A DNA stretch of 15,219 nt from Thermoplasmata archaeon (GCA_013044425.1 JABEUK010000084.1:1-15219); one strand, 5' to 3'. Counted from the first letter of the stretch, positions 7,265 through 14,028 are shown. The notes: a model not told the origin generated them from the sequence alone. Numbers and translations are program-made.

Positions 7265-8410
7265 CTACCGGTCGACTTCCCCGACGCAGACGTCCACGCT
7301 GCCCATGATGGGGGGGATGTCGGCGACTCGGTAGCCGACCAGGTACTGCCGGGCCGCGCTGACGTTGGCGAACACGGGCGAGCGGAACTTCACGCGATAG
7401 GGGTGCTCGGATCCTTCGTTCACCACGTAGGCGAGCGCCTCACCGTGCGGTTCCTCGATCGCGGAGAAGCCAAGTCCCTTCGGGTAGTTGCGCTTGAGCA
7501 GGTAGCCCTCTCGGCCGACGGGAGCGTACGGCGCGCCGAGCCAGCGGGGGAGCTCCTGCGCCAGCACTGGCCCCGGGTGGTGCTCGAGCCAGTCGAGCGA
7601 CTGGCGGATGATTCGGACCGATTGGCGCATCTCCTCCATCCGTACGAGGTAGCGTGCCGTCACGTCCCCCGCCTCCGCGTGCGCGACATCGAACTCGAGC
7701 CGATCGTACGCCGAGTACGGGCGGTCCTTCCTCAAGTCGCGGCGGACGCCCGCGCTTCGGAGCATCGGTCCGGTGATCCCGTGATCGATGCAGGCCTGTG
7801 CGTTCATCACCCCGAGTCCGTCGCAGCGCTTGTGGAAGATGTCGGAGTTGAGGCAGAGCTGGTCGTACTCGACGAAGCGGTCGATGAGCCAGTCGCAGAC
7901 CTTCCGCGCCTCACCGATGAACCCCGGGGGTAGATCGTTGCGAACGCCGCCGACCCGCATGTACTCGTAGGTCATCCGGGCGCCCGTGTAGCTCTGGAAG
8001 AGGTCGAGCACGAGATCTCGATCCCGCATTCCATAGAGGAAGGGCGTCATCAGCCCGATGTCCTGGACAAAGGCGGCGTACCACATCACGTGGGAGCCGA
8101 TCCGTTGGAACTCGTCGCTCATCACGCGGATGTACTCGGCCCTCTCGGGCGGCTCGACGTGGAGCGCCTGCTCCGCCGCGAGAACGTACAGGTGCTCCCA
8201 GGACATTCCGGCGACGTAGCAGCAGCGGTCCATCAGCGTGATCACCTCGTTGTAGTGGCGATCCTCGCTGATCTTCTCGATCCCTCGGTGCAAGTATCCC
8301 ATCTCGGGGTCCACGTCCAGGACCTGCTCCCCGTCGATCTTCACGCGGAGATTCCACAGGCCGTGCGTCATGGGGTGTTGGGGCCCCATGTTGATCCACA
8401 TCTCAGACAT
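7265..8410 (-). CDS. nuoD: Complex I 49-kDa-type subunit NuoD
   Basis: NuoD is the hydrogenase-large-subunit-like protein that forms the quinone pocket with NuoB. The 381 residues show GPQHPMTHG (9-17, with the quinone-side His12 and His16), GYLHRGIEK (38-46), MRVGGVRNDLPPGF (151-164), GITGPMLRSAGVRRDLRK (211-228), EEPHGEALAYV (319-329) and a C-terminal GEVDR. There are no NiFe-ligand cysteine pairs, so this is not a hydrogenase. By my alignment from memory with T. thermophilus Nqo4, the quinone-binding Tyr87 is Leu59 here, in VITLMDRCCYV. NuoD is separate from NuoC, unlike the fused NuoCD of E. coli. The ATG overlaps nuoC by 8 nt and has AGGTGAAG about seven bases upstream, which supports this start over Met4 or Met8. 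Confidence 0.98.
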   Translation of the reverse strand: MSEMWINMGPQHPMTHGLWNLRVKIDGEQVLDVDPEMGYLHRGIEKISEDRHYNEVITLMDRCCYVAGMSWEHLYVLAAEQALHVEPPERAEYIRVMSDEFQRIGSHVMWYAAFVQDIGLMTPFLYGMRDRDLVLDLFQSYTGARMTYEYMRVGGVRNDLPPGFIGEARKVCDWLIDRFVEYDQLCLNSDIFHKRCDGLGVMNAQACIDHGITGPMLRSAGVRRDLRKDRPYSAYDRLEFDVAHAEAGDVTARYLVRMEEMRQSVRIIRQSLDWLEHHPGPVLAQELPRWLGAPYAPVGREGYLLKRNYPKGLGFSAIEEPHGEALAYVVNEGSEHPYRVKFRSPVFANVSAARQYLVGYRVADIPPIMGSVDVCVGEVDR

Positions 8411-8879
8411 GGCGCGTCTTCACCTCCAGCTCCTCCGGCTCGTGGAGCTTGAAGGCGCGGAGCAGCGGGTTGAACGCGTACCCATCCGGCGTCAGGAGGT
8501 GGCGCAGATCGGGGTGGTGATCGAACCGGATCCCGACGAGCTCCCAGGTCTCTCGTTCATGCCAGTTCGCTCCGGGCCACACCGCGCTCGCGGTTTCGAT
8601 GTGGGGGTCGCTTCCGACCAGATCGGCCGACAAGAACAGGTAGGCGACGCGGCGATCGGACCAGAGCGTGTAGAGGACCTCGCGGTGGTCCACCCAGTCG
8701 ATGCCGCCGACCATCGACAGATGGTCGAAGCCGAGGTCGTCGTGGACCGTGCGGAAGACCTCGAGCGCCGCCTCCGGGCGGAACTTCACTCGGCCGAGCG
8801 TCCGGGCGAACGGGATGAGCGAGAGCATCCGGTCGCCAAGGTGGCGAGCGAGTTCCCCGGACCACTCCTCCGCTGCCAT
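8403..8879 (-). CDS. nuoC: Complex I 30-kDa-type subunit NuoC
   Basis: NuoC is a soluble Q-module subunit without cofactors that packs against NuoD. The 158 residues are about the family length when unfused. The hallmark block runs from 106 to 129: WHERETWELVGI, then FDHHPDLRHLL. Upstream, FDHLSMVGGIDW (51-62) is the usual first conserved strand. The C-terminal PDGYAFNPLLR segment also fits. It lies 36 nt after nuoB and overlaps nuoD by 8 nt. The ATG has GGGGAGGT touching it with no spacer, an awkward spacing, so the exact start is less certain than for its neighbours. The next in-frame Met is residue 18, which would still leave the conserved core intact. Confidence 0.95.
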   Translation of the reverse strand: MAAEEWSGELARHLGDRMLSLIPFARTLGRVKFRPEAALEVFRTVHDDLGFDHLSMVGGIDWVDHREVLYTLWSDRRVAYLFLSADLVGSDPHIETASAVWPGANWHERETWELVGIRFDHHPDLRHLLTPDGYAFNPLLRAFKLHEPEELEVKTRHV

Positions 8880-8915
8880 ACCTCCCCTACGATGCCCGAG
8901 GCGTCCCGAGCGGGA

Positions 8916-9527
8916 CTACTCCTTTCGCTCCCGAATGAGCTGTTCGAGCTTCAAGATCCCATCGAGCATCGCCTCCGGGCGCGGCGGGCACCCGGCGATG
9001 TAGAGGTCCACGGGGACGAGCTTGTCGACGCCGGGAACGACGGAGTACGCCGTCCGGAAAGGGCCGCCGCCCGTCGCGCAGTTGCCCATCGCGATGACCC
9101 ACTTCGGCTCGGGCATCTGCTCGTAGAGGGTGACGAGCTTGTGCGCCACCTTCCACGTCACGGTCCCGTTGACGATCATGAGATCGCACTGGCGCGGAGA
9201 CGATCGCGGCACGACCCCGAAGCGCTCGGCATCCCAGCGGGCGCCGAACGCCGCCGCGAACTCGATCGCGCAGCAGGCGAGGCCCCAGTGGAGCGGGAAG
9301 AGCGAGTTCCGTCCGGCCCAGTTGAAGATGGGCCGGGTCAGCTTGTCCCGGCCCTGCTCGGCGATCATGGCGCCGAGGGCCTCCTTTGCGGCGGGGATGA
9401 ACTGCTCGGCTCGGAGCGCTTCGATCTCGATGAACGGAACGGCGGGGGCCGCGTCGGCCATCGGAAGGGCCGGTATCGCGGTAGCCGGAGTCTGCGGGCG
9501 AGGGGCATTCTCGGGAGACGCGCTCAT
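8916..9527 (-). CDS. nuoB: Complex I subunit NuoB (cluster N2)
   Basis: NuoB holds N2, the terminal [4Fe-4S] cluster that reduces quinone. All four ligands are seen: the tandem Cys85-Cys86 in GLACCAIEF, Cys150 in [12 protein letters not shown] and Cys180 in [13 protein letters not shown]. The frame is open upstream to 9650, but that part is the nuoA gene in another frame. The ATG at 9527 makes an ATGA overlap with the nuoA stop and is preferred (203 residues), with GGTGGG upstream. The first 60 or so residues are an Ala/Pro-rich, probably disordered leader followed by a short helix; many NuoB proteins have a shorter N-terminus. The catalytic core is ordinary. Confidence 0.97.
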   Translation of the reverse strand: MSASPENAPRPQTPATAIPALPMADAAPAVPFIEIEALRAEQFIPAAKEALGAMIAEQGRDKLTRPIFNWAGRNSLFPLHWGLACCAIEFAAAFGARWDAERFGVVPRSSPRQCDLMIVNGTVTWKVAHKLVTLYEQMPEPKWVIAMGNCATGGGPFRTAYSVVPGVDKLVPVDLYIAGCPPRPEAMLDGILKLEQLIRERKE

Positions 9528-9889
9528 ACGACCCACCGGCGCTCGCCGCTGAGCGCGTAGTAGATGCCAATGATGGCCAGGATCGCGAAGCCGAAGGCGA
9601 CGAAGGCCGGATACCAGGAGGAGTTGACACCCCGGAAGGTCAGTGCCCACAACGCGAGAATGAACCCGATCACGTCGACCGCAACGAACACGATCGCGAA
9701 AGCGTAGTGCTGGGTGGGGAAGTCGATCTGCGCCTCACCCTCGGCCTCCTCGCCGCATTCGTACGTCGTGAGCTGAAGGTAGGAGCGCCGTCGCTTCGCC
9801 CCGAGCGTGCGGTTCGCGAAAATCGAGCCGATGCCGAACGCGGCCGCGATGCCAGCGAAGACGAGGAAAGTGTCCAGTCCTGCGTCCAT
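9524..9889 (-). CDS. nuoA: Complex I subunit NuoA (first gene of the operon)
   Basis: NuoA is a three-helix membrane subunit beside NuoH and NuoJ. Its 121 residues contain TM1 (about 7-25), the [12 protein letters not shown] loop (41-53, with Cys45, the residue whose accessibility changes in mitochondrial ND3), TM2 with [11 protein letters not shown] (68-78) and TM3 (about 92-113). An ungapped alignment with E. coli NuoA keeps Asp79 as Asp72 but replaces Glu81 with Ile74. The gene begins the operon: there is a TATA-like box about 55 nt upstream and AAGGAGGG eight bases before the ATG. Its stop overlaps the nuoB start (ATGA). Confidence 0.96.
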   Translation of the reverse strand: MDAGLDTFLVFAGIAAAFGIGSIFANRTLGAKRRRSYLQLTTYECGEEAEGEAQIDFPTQHYAFAIVFVAVDVIGFILALWALTFRGVNSSWYPAFVAFGFAILAIIGIYYALSGERRWVV

Positions 9890-9897
9890 CCGTTCTG

Positions 9898-9905
9898 CCC
9901 TCCTT
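9898..9905 (-). promoter_or_regulatory. Shine-Dalgarno site of nuoA
   Basis: The motif AAGGAGGG lies eight bases before the nuoA ATG. It shows that the operon's first gene is translated from a leadered transcript and supports the start at 9889. Confidence 0.75.
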
Positions 9906-9939
9906 CCGGTCGGCCTCTGTTCCGTTGGACCCCATTTCG

Positions 9940-9950
9940 TTATTTAAGGC
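9940..9950 (-). promoter_or_regulatory. TATA-like box of the nuo operon promoter
   Basis: On the minus strand the sequence reads GCCTTAAATAA, a good archaeal TATA box in an otherwise GC-rich region. Transcription would begin about 25 nt downstream, near 9919, giving a leader of about 30 nt that includes the nuoA Shine-Dalgarno site. The core is nearly symmetric (TATTTAAG on the plus strand), so weak use toward the GNAT gene is possible. It is the only AT-rich run in the 154-nt divergent region. Confidence 0.6.
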
Positions 9951-10012
9951 CTGACCCGGGTTCCGGCGAACGGGCCGATTTCCTGCGGCGGAGCGGCCGG
10001 GGGCCGGACCCC

Positions 10013-10020
10013 GTTATCTT
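10013..10020 (+). promoter_or_regulatory. Weak TATA-like box before the GNAT gene
   Basis: GTTATCTT is centred about 28 nt before the ATG at 10044, and no Shine-Dalgarno motif lies between them. The spacing fits a leaderless transcript. The match is weak, so this is tentative. Confidence 0.35.
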
Positions 10021-10043
10021 CCCGGCATCCTGATGGCGGTCGT

Positions 10044-10661
10044 ATGCGTGAACCGGAGTTTCGGCCGCCGCTCGCGCTGGTCGGGAAGCATCTGGAGCTG
10101 GTCCCGCTCCGGACCGACCACGCCCCGGCGCTCTCGGAAGCCGGTCGAGATCCGAAGGTTTGGACGTACATCCGATCCGGCCCTGCGACGACGCTTCCCG
10201 CGATGGCCGCTCAGATCGGAGTGCTGCTCGAGCGCCAACGAGCGGGTACCGATCTCTGCTTCACGGTCCGGCGGCTGCCCGGCCGCGAGCCGGTCGGGAT
10301 GACCCGGTTCCTACGAATCGATCGGGAAAGTCGTGGCGTAGAGATCGGTGGAACCTGGTACGATCCCACGTACTGGCGGACCCCGCTGAACACCGAGGCG
10401 AAGTACCTGCTCCTCTCCCATGCCTTCGACGTCGAGGACGTCCACCGGGTCCAACTCCAGACCGATGCGCGGAACGTACGCTCTCAGCGGGCCATCGAGC
10501 GGCTGGGAGCGGTCCGGGAGGGTCAGATGCGCGAGGACGTGCTCATGCCGGACGGCGCGTGGCGCTCTTCCGTACTGTACAGCATTCTCGAGTCCGAGTG
10601 GCCGGCCGCGCGCCGGAGCCTGGAAGAGAAACTGGCTCGCCCGTGGCCGACTCCCGCGTGA
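10044..10661 (+). CDS. GNAT family N-acetyltransferase, RimJ/RimL type
   Basis: This 205-residue protein matches the RimJ/RimL branch of GNAT enzymes, which move an acetyl group from acetyl-CoA to an amine, often a protein N-terminus. The family course is visible: the N-terminal LELVPLRTDHAPALSE strand-helix, EPVGMTRFLRID (82-93), EIGGTWYDPTYWRTPLNTEAK (100-120, with Asn116 in the NTEAK motif this branch has in place of a glycine-rich RGxGxG loop) and ARNVRSQRAIERLGAVREG (142-160, the C-terminal CoA-side motif). The substrate cannot be told. The gene stands alone: divergent from nuo and convergent with the crotonase gene, with 21 nt between the stops. There is no Shine-Dalgarno motif. An overlapping ATG at 10033 is in another frame and is a shadow. 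Confidence 0.9.
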   Translation: MREPEFRPPLALVGKHLELVPLRTDHAPALSEAGRDPKVWTYIRSGPATTLPAMAAQIGVLLERQRAGTDLCFTVRRLPGREPVGMTRFLRIDRESRGVEIGGTWYDPTYWRTPLNTEAKYLLLSHAFDVEDVHRVQLQTDARNVRSQRAIERLGAVREGQMREDVLMPDGAWRSSVLYSILESEWPAARRSLEEKLARPWPTPA

Positions 10662-10682
10662 GGCACCGCGGTCCCGCGAAGG

Positions 10683-11471
10683 CTACTGCGACGGGAACTT
10701 CGGCGGGCGCTTCTCGCGGAACGCGCGGATCCCCTCGGCGAGCTCCGGCCCGCGGGCCGCCTCGACCGCGCCCCGACGCTCGAGCGCCATCTGCCCCTCG
10801 ATGCGTTCGGTGAATGCCGAATGGAGAAGCCGCTTGGTCCATCCGTAGGCGAACGTCGGCCCGCGAGCGAGTTCGCCCGCCCGTTCGATTCGACGCTGCT
10901 CCAGGGACCCGGACGCGAGCACTTCGTGGACGAGGCCGAGCTCGAGCGCCCGCGCGGCCGGGATGCGTGCGTTCGAAAACAACATCTGTTGCGCGAGCCC
11001 GATCCCGAGGTAGTGGGGAAGAAAGTAGGTCAGTCCTCCGTCCGGGACCGCCCCGAGCTGGGAGAACGCCGGCACCAGGACGGCGGAGTCGCTCGCGATG
11101 CGCCAATCGGCCGCGAGCGCGAGGGATAGCCCACCGCCGGCCGCCACGCCCGGCAGGGACGCGAGCACCGGCTTCGGCATGCTGACGATCTCGCGGATCG
11201 CGTGCTCCATCTCGGCCGTGAGTTCGTGGAACAGCTTCGGGAGTGTTCCCGTGGCTCGTGCTTGCTCCATGACGGACACATCCCCCCCCGCACTGAACGA
11301 GTCACCGGCCCCGGTCAGCACCACGACCCGGGCGGCGGTGTCAAGGCTTGCGCGCTGGAGCGCTTCGCGCAGGGAAATCATCGACACGACATCAAGCGCG
11401 TTGCGCCGCTCGGGTCGGTTGATCGTGATCGTGAAGACGGCCCCGTCGCGCTCGGCTCGGATCGGCTCCAT
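10683..11471 (-). CDS. Enoyl-CoA hydratase/isomerase (crotonase) family protein
   Basis: This 262-residue protein has the crotonase fold, which acts on acyl-CoA thioesters. GDSFSAGGD (56-64) and GVAAGGGLSLALAAD (108-122) form the CoA and oxyanion-hole regions. At the second catalytic position the sequence is LGAVPDGGLTYFLPHYLG, with Asp144 where classic hydratases have Glu. PaaG-type isomerases have Asp here and a similar GLVPD...FLPRLVG stretch, so an isomerase is as likely as a hydratase. The substrate is unknown and no pathway genes are nearby. The frame is open to an ATG at 11504, but that ATG lies inside a TATA-like box. The ATG at 11471, with GAAGGGA about ten bases upstream, gives the family's usual length and is preferred. 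Confidence 0.9.
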   Translation of the reverse strand: MEPIRAERDGAVFTITINRPERRNALDVVSMISLREALQRASLDTAARVVVLTGAGDSFSAGGDVSVMEQARATGTLPKLFHELTAEMEHAIREIVSMPKPVLASLPGVAAGGGLSLALAADWRIASDSAVLVPAFSQLGAVPDGGLTYFLPHYLGIGLAQQMLFSNARIPAARALELGLVHEVLASGSLEQRRIERAGELARGPTFAYGWTKRLLHSAFTERIEGQMALERRGAVEAARGPELAEGIRAFREKRPPKFPSQ

Positions 11472-11501
11472 ACTCGTCCCGTTCCCTTCGGAGCTTCGGT
11501 C

Positions 11502-11509
11502 CATATAGG
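11502..11509 (-). promoter_or_regulatory. TATA-like box of the crotonase gene
   Basis: The minus strand reads GCCTATATGG around this position. Transcription would begin near 11480, about nine bases before the ATG at 11471. This makes the upstream in-frame ATG at 11504 unlikely and suggests the gene is transcribed separately from the SPFH gene. Confidence 0.5.
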
Positions 11510-11536
11510 CCCATCGGGGACGACGGGCCGGAAGTC

Positions 11537-12718
11537 CTACGGCCGCTCGGTCGACGTCGGGGCAGCTTTCTTTGGAGGGGTCGGGGGCGGTGCCGGTGCG
11601 ATGTCGTCAGCGCCCGGCAGATCCGGCGTCGGGGTCTTCGCGCTGTGGCCGAAGGGGGCCACCATCCGGGTCGACTCGGCAGACTCCGCCTTGATCTCGT
11701 CCTCGATCGATTGGATCTCGGTCAGGAGCTCTTCCTGACGCGGGATCGGCCCGAGGATACTGTCCATCGTTCCGATGTGCTTCTCGAGGTCCTCCATCGA
11801 GTTGAGCGGGCGGTCGGGGGTTTGCCGTCCGGCGCCGAGGTACTCCGAGGCGCCCTCCATCAGGCGCGTGAACTCGAAGGGGAAGAGGATCTTGGTGGCC
11901 TGACCATCGCCCACCCGCTGTACGGTGTCCAGCGAGAGCACCGTGAGAGCCTTCGCATCGAGCGCGGTCGCACCGAGAGCGAGGATGCGCAAGCGTTGGG
12001 CCTCTCCCTGCGCCTGAAGGATCGTAGCCACCCGCTGGCCCTCGGCCTCGAGGATGGCGGACTGCCGTACGCCTTCCGCTTGCAGGATGCGGGAGCGTTT
12101 CTGACCCTCGGAGACCAGGATCGCCGAGCGCTTCTCTCCGTCCGCGCGCAGAACGGCCGCGCGTCGCTGGCGTTCGGCGGAGGTCTGTTCCTCCATCGCC
12201 GTCTTGACCGGGCCGACCGGGTCAACTTCCTTGATCTCGACCGCCTCGACCCGAACGCCCCACCGGTCCGTCGCCTCATCGAGGATGTCGCGAAGCCGGG
12301 TGTTGATCCGCTCGCGGTTGTACAGGATTTCATCGAGTTCCATGTCGCCGATCACGGACCGGAGCGTGGTCTGCGCGAGCGCGACGGTAGCGAGGTGGTA
12401 GTTCTGTACCTGGAAGATCGCCTTCGGCGAGTCGACGACCTTGATGTAGATGATCGCGTCGACGTTCGTGGGCGAGTTGTCCTTCGTGATCACTTCCTGA
12501 CGGGGGACCTCGAGGACCTGCGTTCGCAGGTCGATCTTGAGCACGGTGGCGAGCGGGCTCACGATGTTGAACCCGGGATTGATAATGCGCTTGTAGGATC
12601 CGAGCAGCGTGACGATCCCCTGCTGGTACGGTTGGATCGTGTAGATCATCCGGGCCAGAAGGACGAGCAGTACGAACAGCGCGATGACGACCCCGACGAC
12701 CAGTCCCGTGTAATCCAT
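11537..12718 (-). CDS. SPFH/Band 7 (stomatin-prohibitin) membrane protein
   Basis: This 393-residue protein is a stomatin/paraslipin-like scaffold that would form membrane-anchored oligomeric rings. One N-terminal TM helix (4-28) is followed by YTIQPYQQGIVTLLGSYKRI (26-45) and the SPFH domain to about 180, including LRTQVLEVPRQEVITKDN, TTLRSVIGDMELDEIL and RERINTRLRDILDEATDRWGVRVEAVEIKEV. Residues 191-246 are five tandem 11-residue units with a shared xAEGxxxSAIL pattern, a hendecad coiled coil. A C-terminal domain (to about 345) ends in a Pro/Thr-rich tail. The frame is open to a TTG at 12727, but GGGGGA lies about nine bases before the ATG at 12718, so I use that. It lies 64 nt after an nfeD-like gene, the classic partner, and is probably co-transcribed with it. 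Confidence 0.93.
   Translation of the reverse strand: MDYTGLVVGVVIALFVLLVLLARMIYTIQPYQQGIVTLLGSYKRIINPGFNIVSPLATVLKIDLRTQVLEVPRQEVITKDNSPTNVDAIIYIKVVDSPKAIFQVQNYHLATVALAQTTLRSVIGDMELDEILYNRERINTRLRDILDEATDRWGVRVEAVEIKEVDPVGPVKTAMEEQTSAERQRRAAVLRADGEKRSAILVSEGQKRSRILQAEGVRQSAILEAEGQRVATILQAQGEAQRLRILALGATALDAKALTVLSLDTVQRVGDGQATKILFPFEFTRLMEGASEYLGAGRQTPDRPLNSMEDLEKHIGTMDSILGPIPRQEELLTEIQSIEDEIKAESAESTRMVAPFGHSAKTPTPDLPGADDIAPAPPPTPPKKAAPTSTERP
11981..12148 (-). repeat. Five tandem 11-residue (33-nt) coding repeats in the SPFH gene
   Basis: Codons 191-246 encode RADGEKRSAIL, VSEGQKRSRIL, QAEGVRQSAIL, EAEGQRVATIL and QAQGEAQRLRIL. Gly is fixed at position 4 and Ile-Leu at the end of each unit; the last unit has one extra residue. 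Stomatins often have A/E/G/Q-rich helices here, but the register is unusually clean. Confidence 0.85.
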
Positions 12719-12782
12719 CGAAATCAATCCCCCACGCGCCGCCGGCCCAGCGAACGGGCGAAGCTAACGGTTTCGATACCGG

Positions 12783-13262
12783 TCATGGGGGGCCCCCCGA
12801 CGGGTCCGAGCTCGCCGCAATGGCTTCCACCGACACCGACACGCCCGAGCCTCCGACCACCCGGACGTGGGTCCCCGGAGCGATCGCCACATCGGCGCGG
12901 GCGGACCAGACCTCCGAACCGATGCGGACCTTACCGCGGAGAGTGTCCGGGAGCACCGGGGCGATGATCACGCCTTCCTGACCGACCAGCGTTCCGACCG
13001 TGGTCGACATGGGAGCATGAACGGGCGCCACCCACCGGTAGTAGGGTATCTCAAGCAGGGCCCCCGCGACGGCGGCCACGATGATCAGGATGATGCCGTA
13101 GTCGCTGTCGAGAAGGGCGTTCGGAAGGAAGATCCACAGGAACCCCGCCATCAAGAGGACCGATGCCGGGATCAGCAGCAGCGCTCCGGGGTGGATCAGC
13201 TCTGCCGCGAGCAGGATGATCCCCGCGACCAGGACAATGATCCCTATCGTGTCGTTCACCAC
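12783..13262 (-). CDS. NfeD-like membrane protein (stomatin operon partner, short form)
   Basis: This 159-residue protein is the short NfeD type without the ClpP-like protease domain. Hydrophobic segments cover about 5-47 (two helices) and 56-72. A C-terminal OB-fold follows (about 88-147), seen in LVGQEGVIIAPVLPDTLRG, KVRIGSEVWSARAD and APGTHVRVVGGSGVSVSVEAI. NfeD proteins are known partners of SPFH proteins, and the SPFH gene follows directly, so the pair likely works in membrane organisation or quality control. The start is one of two adjacent GTG codons (13262 or 13259). No strong Shine-Dalgarno motif precedes it; a TATA-like box about 40 nt upstream suggests a very short leader. Confidence 0.9.
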   Translation of the reverse strand: MVNDTIGIIVLVAGIILLAAELIHPGALLLIPASVLLMAGFLWIFLPNALLDSDYGIILIIVAAVAGALLEIPYYRWVAPVHAPMSTTVGTLVGQEGVIIAPVLPDTLRGKVRIGSEVWSARADVAIAPGTHVRVVGGSGVSVSVEAIAASSDPSGGPP

Positions 13263-13295
13263 GGATGCGGCTCCGCAACATCGAACCGTCGACTG

Positions 13296-13305
13296 CCCAT
13301 AAGGA
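13296..13305 (-). promoter_or_regulatory. TATA-like box of the nfeD-SPFH pair
   Basis: The minus strand reads TCCTTATGGG. Transcription would begin near 13275, leaving about 13 nt before the GTG start. The position is sensible but the sequence match is modest. Confidence 0.4.
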
Positions 13306-13343
13306 TTGACCGGAGGTCCCGAGCCCCGGCGCGCCCCGAGCCG

Positions 13344-13922
13344 CTAGCGGATGTAGGTCTGGGTGCTCGCGAGATCGAACCGGGGAACGATGCGGATCCG
13401 GCTCCCGTCCCCTCCGGCGGCGTACGAAAGGAAGGGGTACATTTGCCAGAGGTCCCCTTCCGCCATGCGGGTGGCCGAGTGATCCGGTCCGAAGGCGGTA
13501 CGCGTCACCCGCGCCGTCACCTGCCGGACCGAGCGCTCGTCGATGTAGCCGATCGAGTGCAGGTACTCGTGGGCAAGAATCACGTAGACGAAGGAGTTGA
13601 ACTCCCGGGTCGAGGTCGCGTGCTCCCGCATCACCTGAACGAGCCCTTCGTTCATCACGATCACGTTCCCGGCGACCTGCCAGTATGCGCCGACCGCGGG
13701 CGGGAGGTTCGATAGCGCGAGGCCGAGGCCCGGGCGCTCCTGCCCGAGCACGTAGTGGACCGCTCCCCGTACGACCCGGAAGACGGCGTCGAAGTTCGCG
13801 GGGCGGTCGAGTGTGGCGGCGAGGGTGAACGGCCGGGGCTCGTGCGGGAATGCCGGCGGTTCGGGGCCCACGCCCGGGGACCTCACCCGGGGTGCGCCCG
13901 GGGCGAGTGGCAGGATCGACAT
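13344..13922 (-). CDS. Uncharacterised protein with HExxH (zincin-like) motif
   Basis: I do not recognise a named family. From the ATG at 13922 the protein has 192 residues. A Pro-rich N-terminus (about 1-35) precedes a compact domain with VYVILAHEYLHSIGYIDER at 112-130. His118, Glu119 and His122 form HExxH, and Glu129 or another acidic residue could be the third metal ligand, as in small gluzincin-like peptidases. Further conserved-looking blocks are NVIVMNEGLVQVMREH (86-101) and FGPDHSATRMAEGDLWQMYPF (144-164). No signal peptide or TM helix is seen, so it is probably cytoplasmic. The frame opens at 14009 and has another ATG at 13943, but both lie upstream of or too near a TATA-like box at 13948-13955, so 13922 is preferred. 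Peptidase activity is inference from one motif. Confidence 0.75.
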   Translation of the reverse strand: MSILPLAPGAPRVRSPGVGPEPPAFPHEPRPFTLAATLDRPANFDAVFRVVRGAVHYVLGQERPGLGLALSNLPPAVGAYWQVAGNVIVMNEGLVQVMREHATSTREFNSFVYVILAHEYLHSIGYIDERSVRQVTARVTRTAFGPDHSATRMAEGDLWQMYPFLSYAAGGDGSRIRIVPRFDLASTQTYIR

Positions 13923-13947
13923 CTCTCGAACAACGTCGCCCATCCCT

Positions 13948-13955
13948 GATATAGC
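13948..13955 (-). promoter_or_regulatory. TATA-like box of the HExxH gene
   Basis: The minus strand reads CCGCTATATC here. Transcription would start near 13926, a few bases before the ATG at 13922, giving an almost leaderless mRNA. This decides against the longer reading from 14009. Confidence 0.45.
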
Positions 13956-14028
13956 GGTGCTTACGGCGGAACCACCTACTGGGGTGGGCGAGCGGTTCGC
14001 CGGAGGCATCCTCCAGGAACTCCCGACA

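Noticed and set aside
6047..7933. A 628-codon plus-strand open frame antisense to nuoH and nuoD
   Set aside because: Same charged, low-complexity composition with no recognisable motif; the minus-strand genes are certain.
7265..8410. NuoD as the large subunit of a group 4 NiFe hydrogenase
   Set aside because: The paired CxxC nickel ligands at the N- and C-termini are absent; the sequence has GPQHPMTHG at the N-terminus and GEVDR at the C-terminus, as in complex I.
8370..9560. A 396-codon plus-strand open frame antisense to nuoC and nuoB
   Set aside because: It has no conserved motif and lies opposite genes whose cluster ligands and motifs are intact.
9528..9650. NuoB extended upstream to 9650
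   Set aside because: This stretch is nuoA coding sequence in another frame; the ATG at 9527 overlaps the nuoA stop in the usual ATGA manner.
10662..10682. A transcription terminator between the convergent GNAT and crotonase genes
   Set aside because: The 21-nt gap is GC-rich, with no T-tract on either strand and no convincing stem, so no terminator can be supported.
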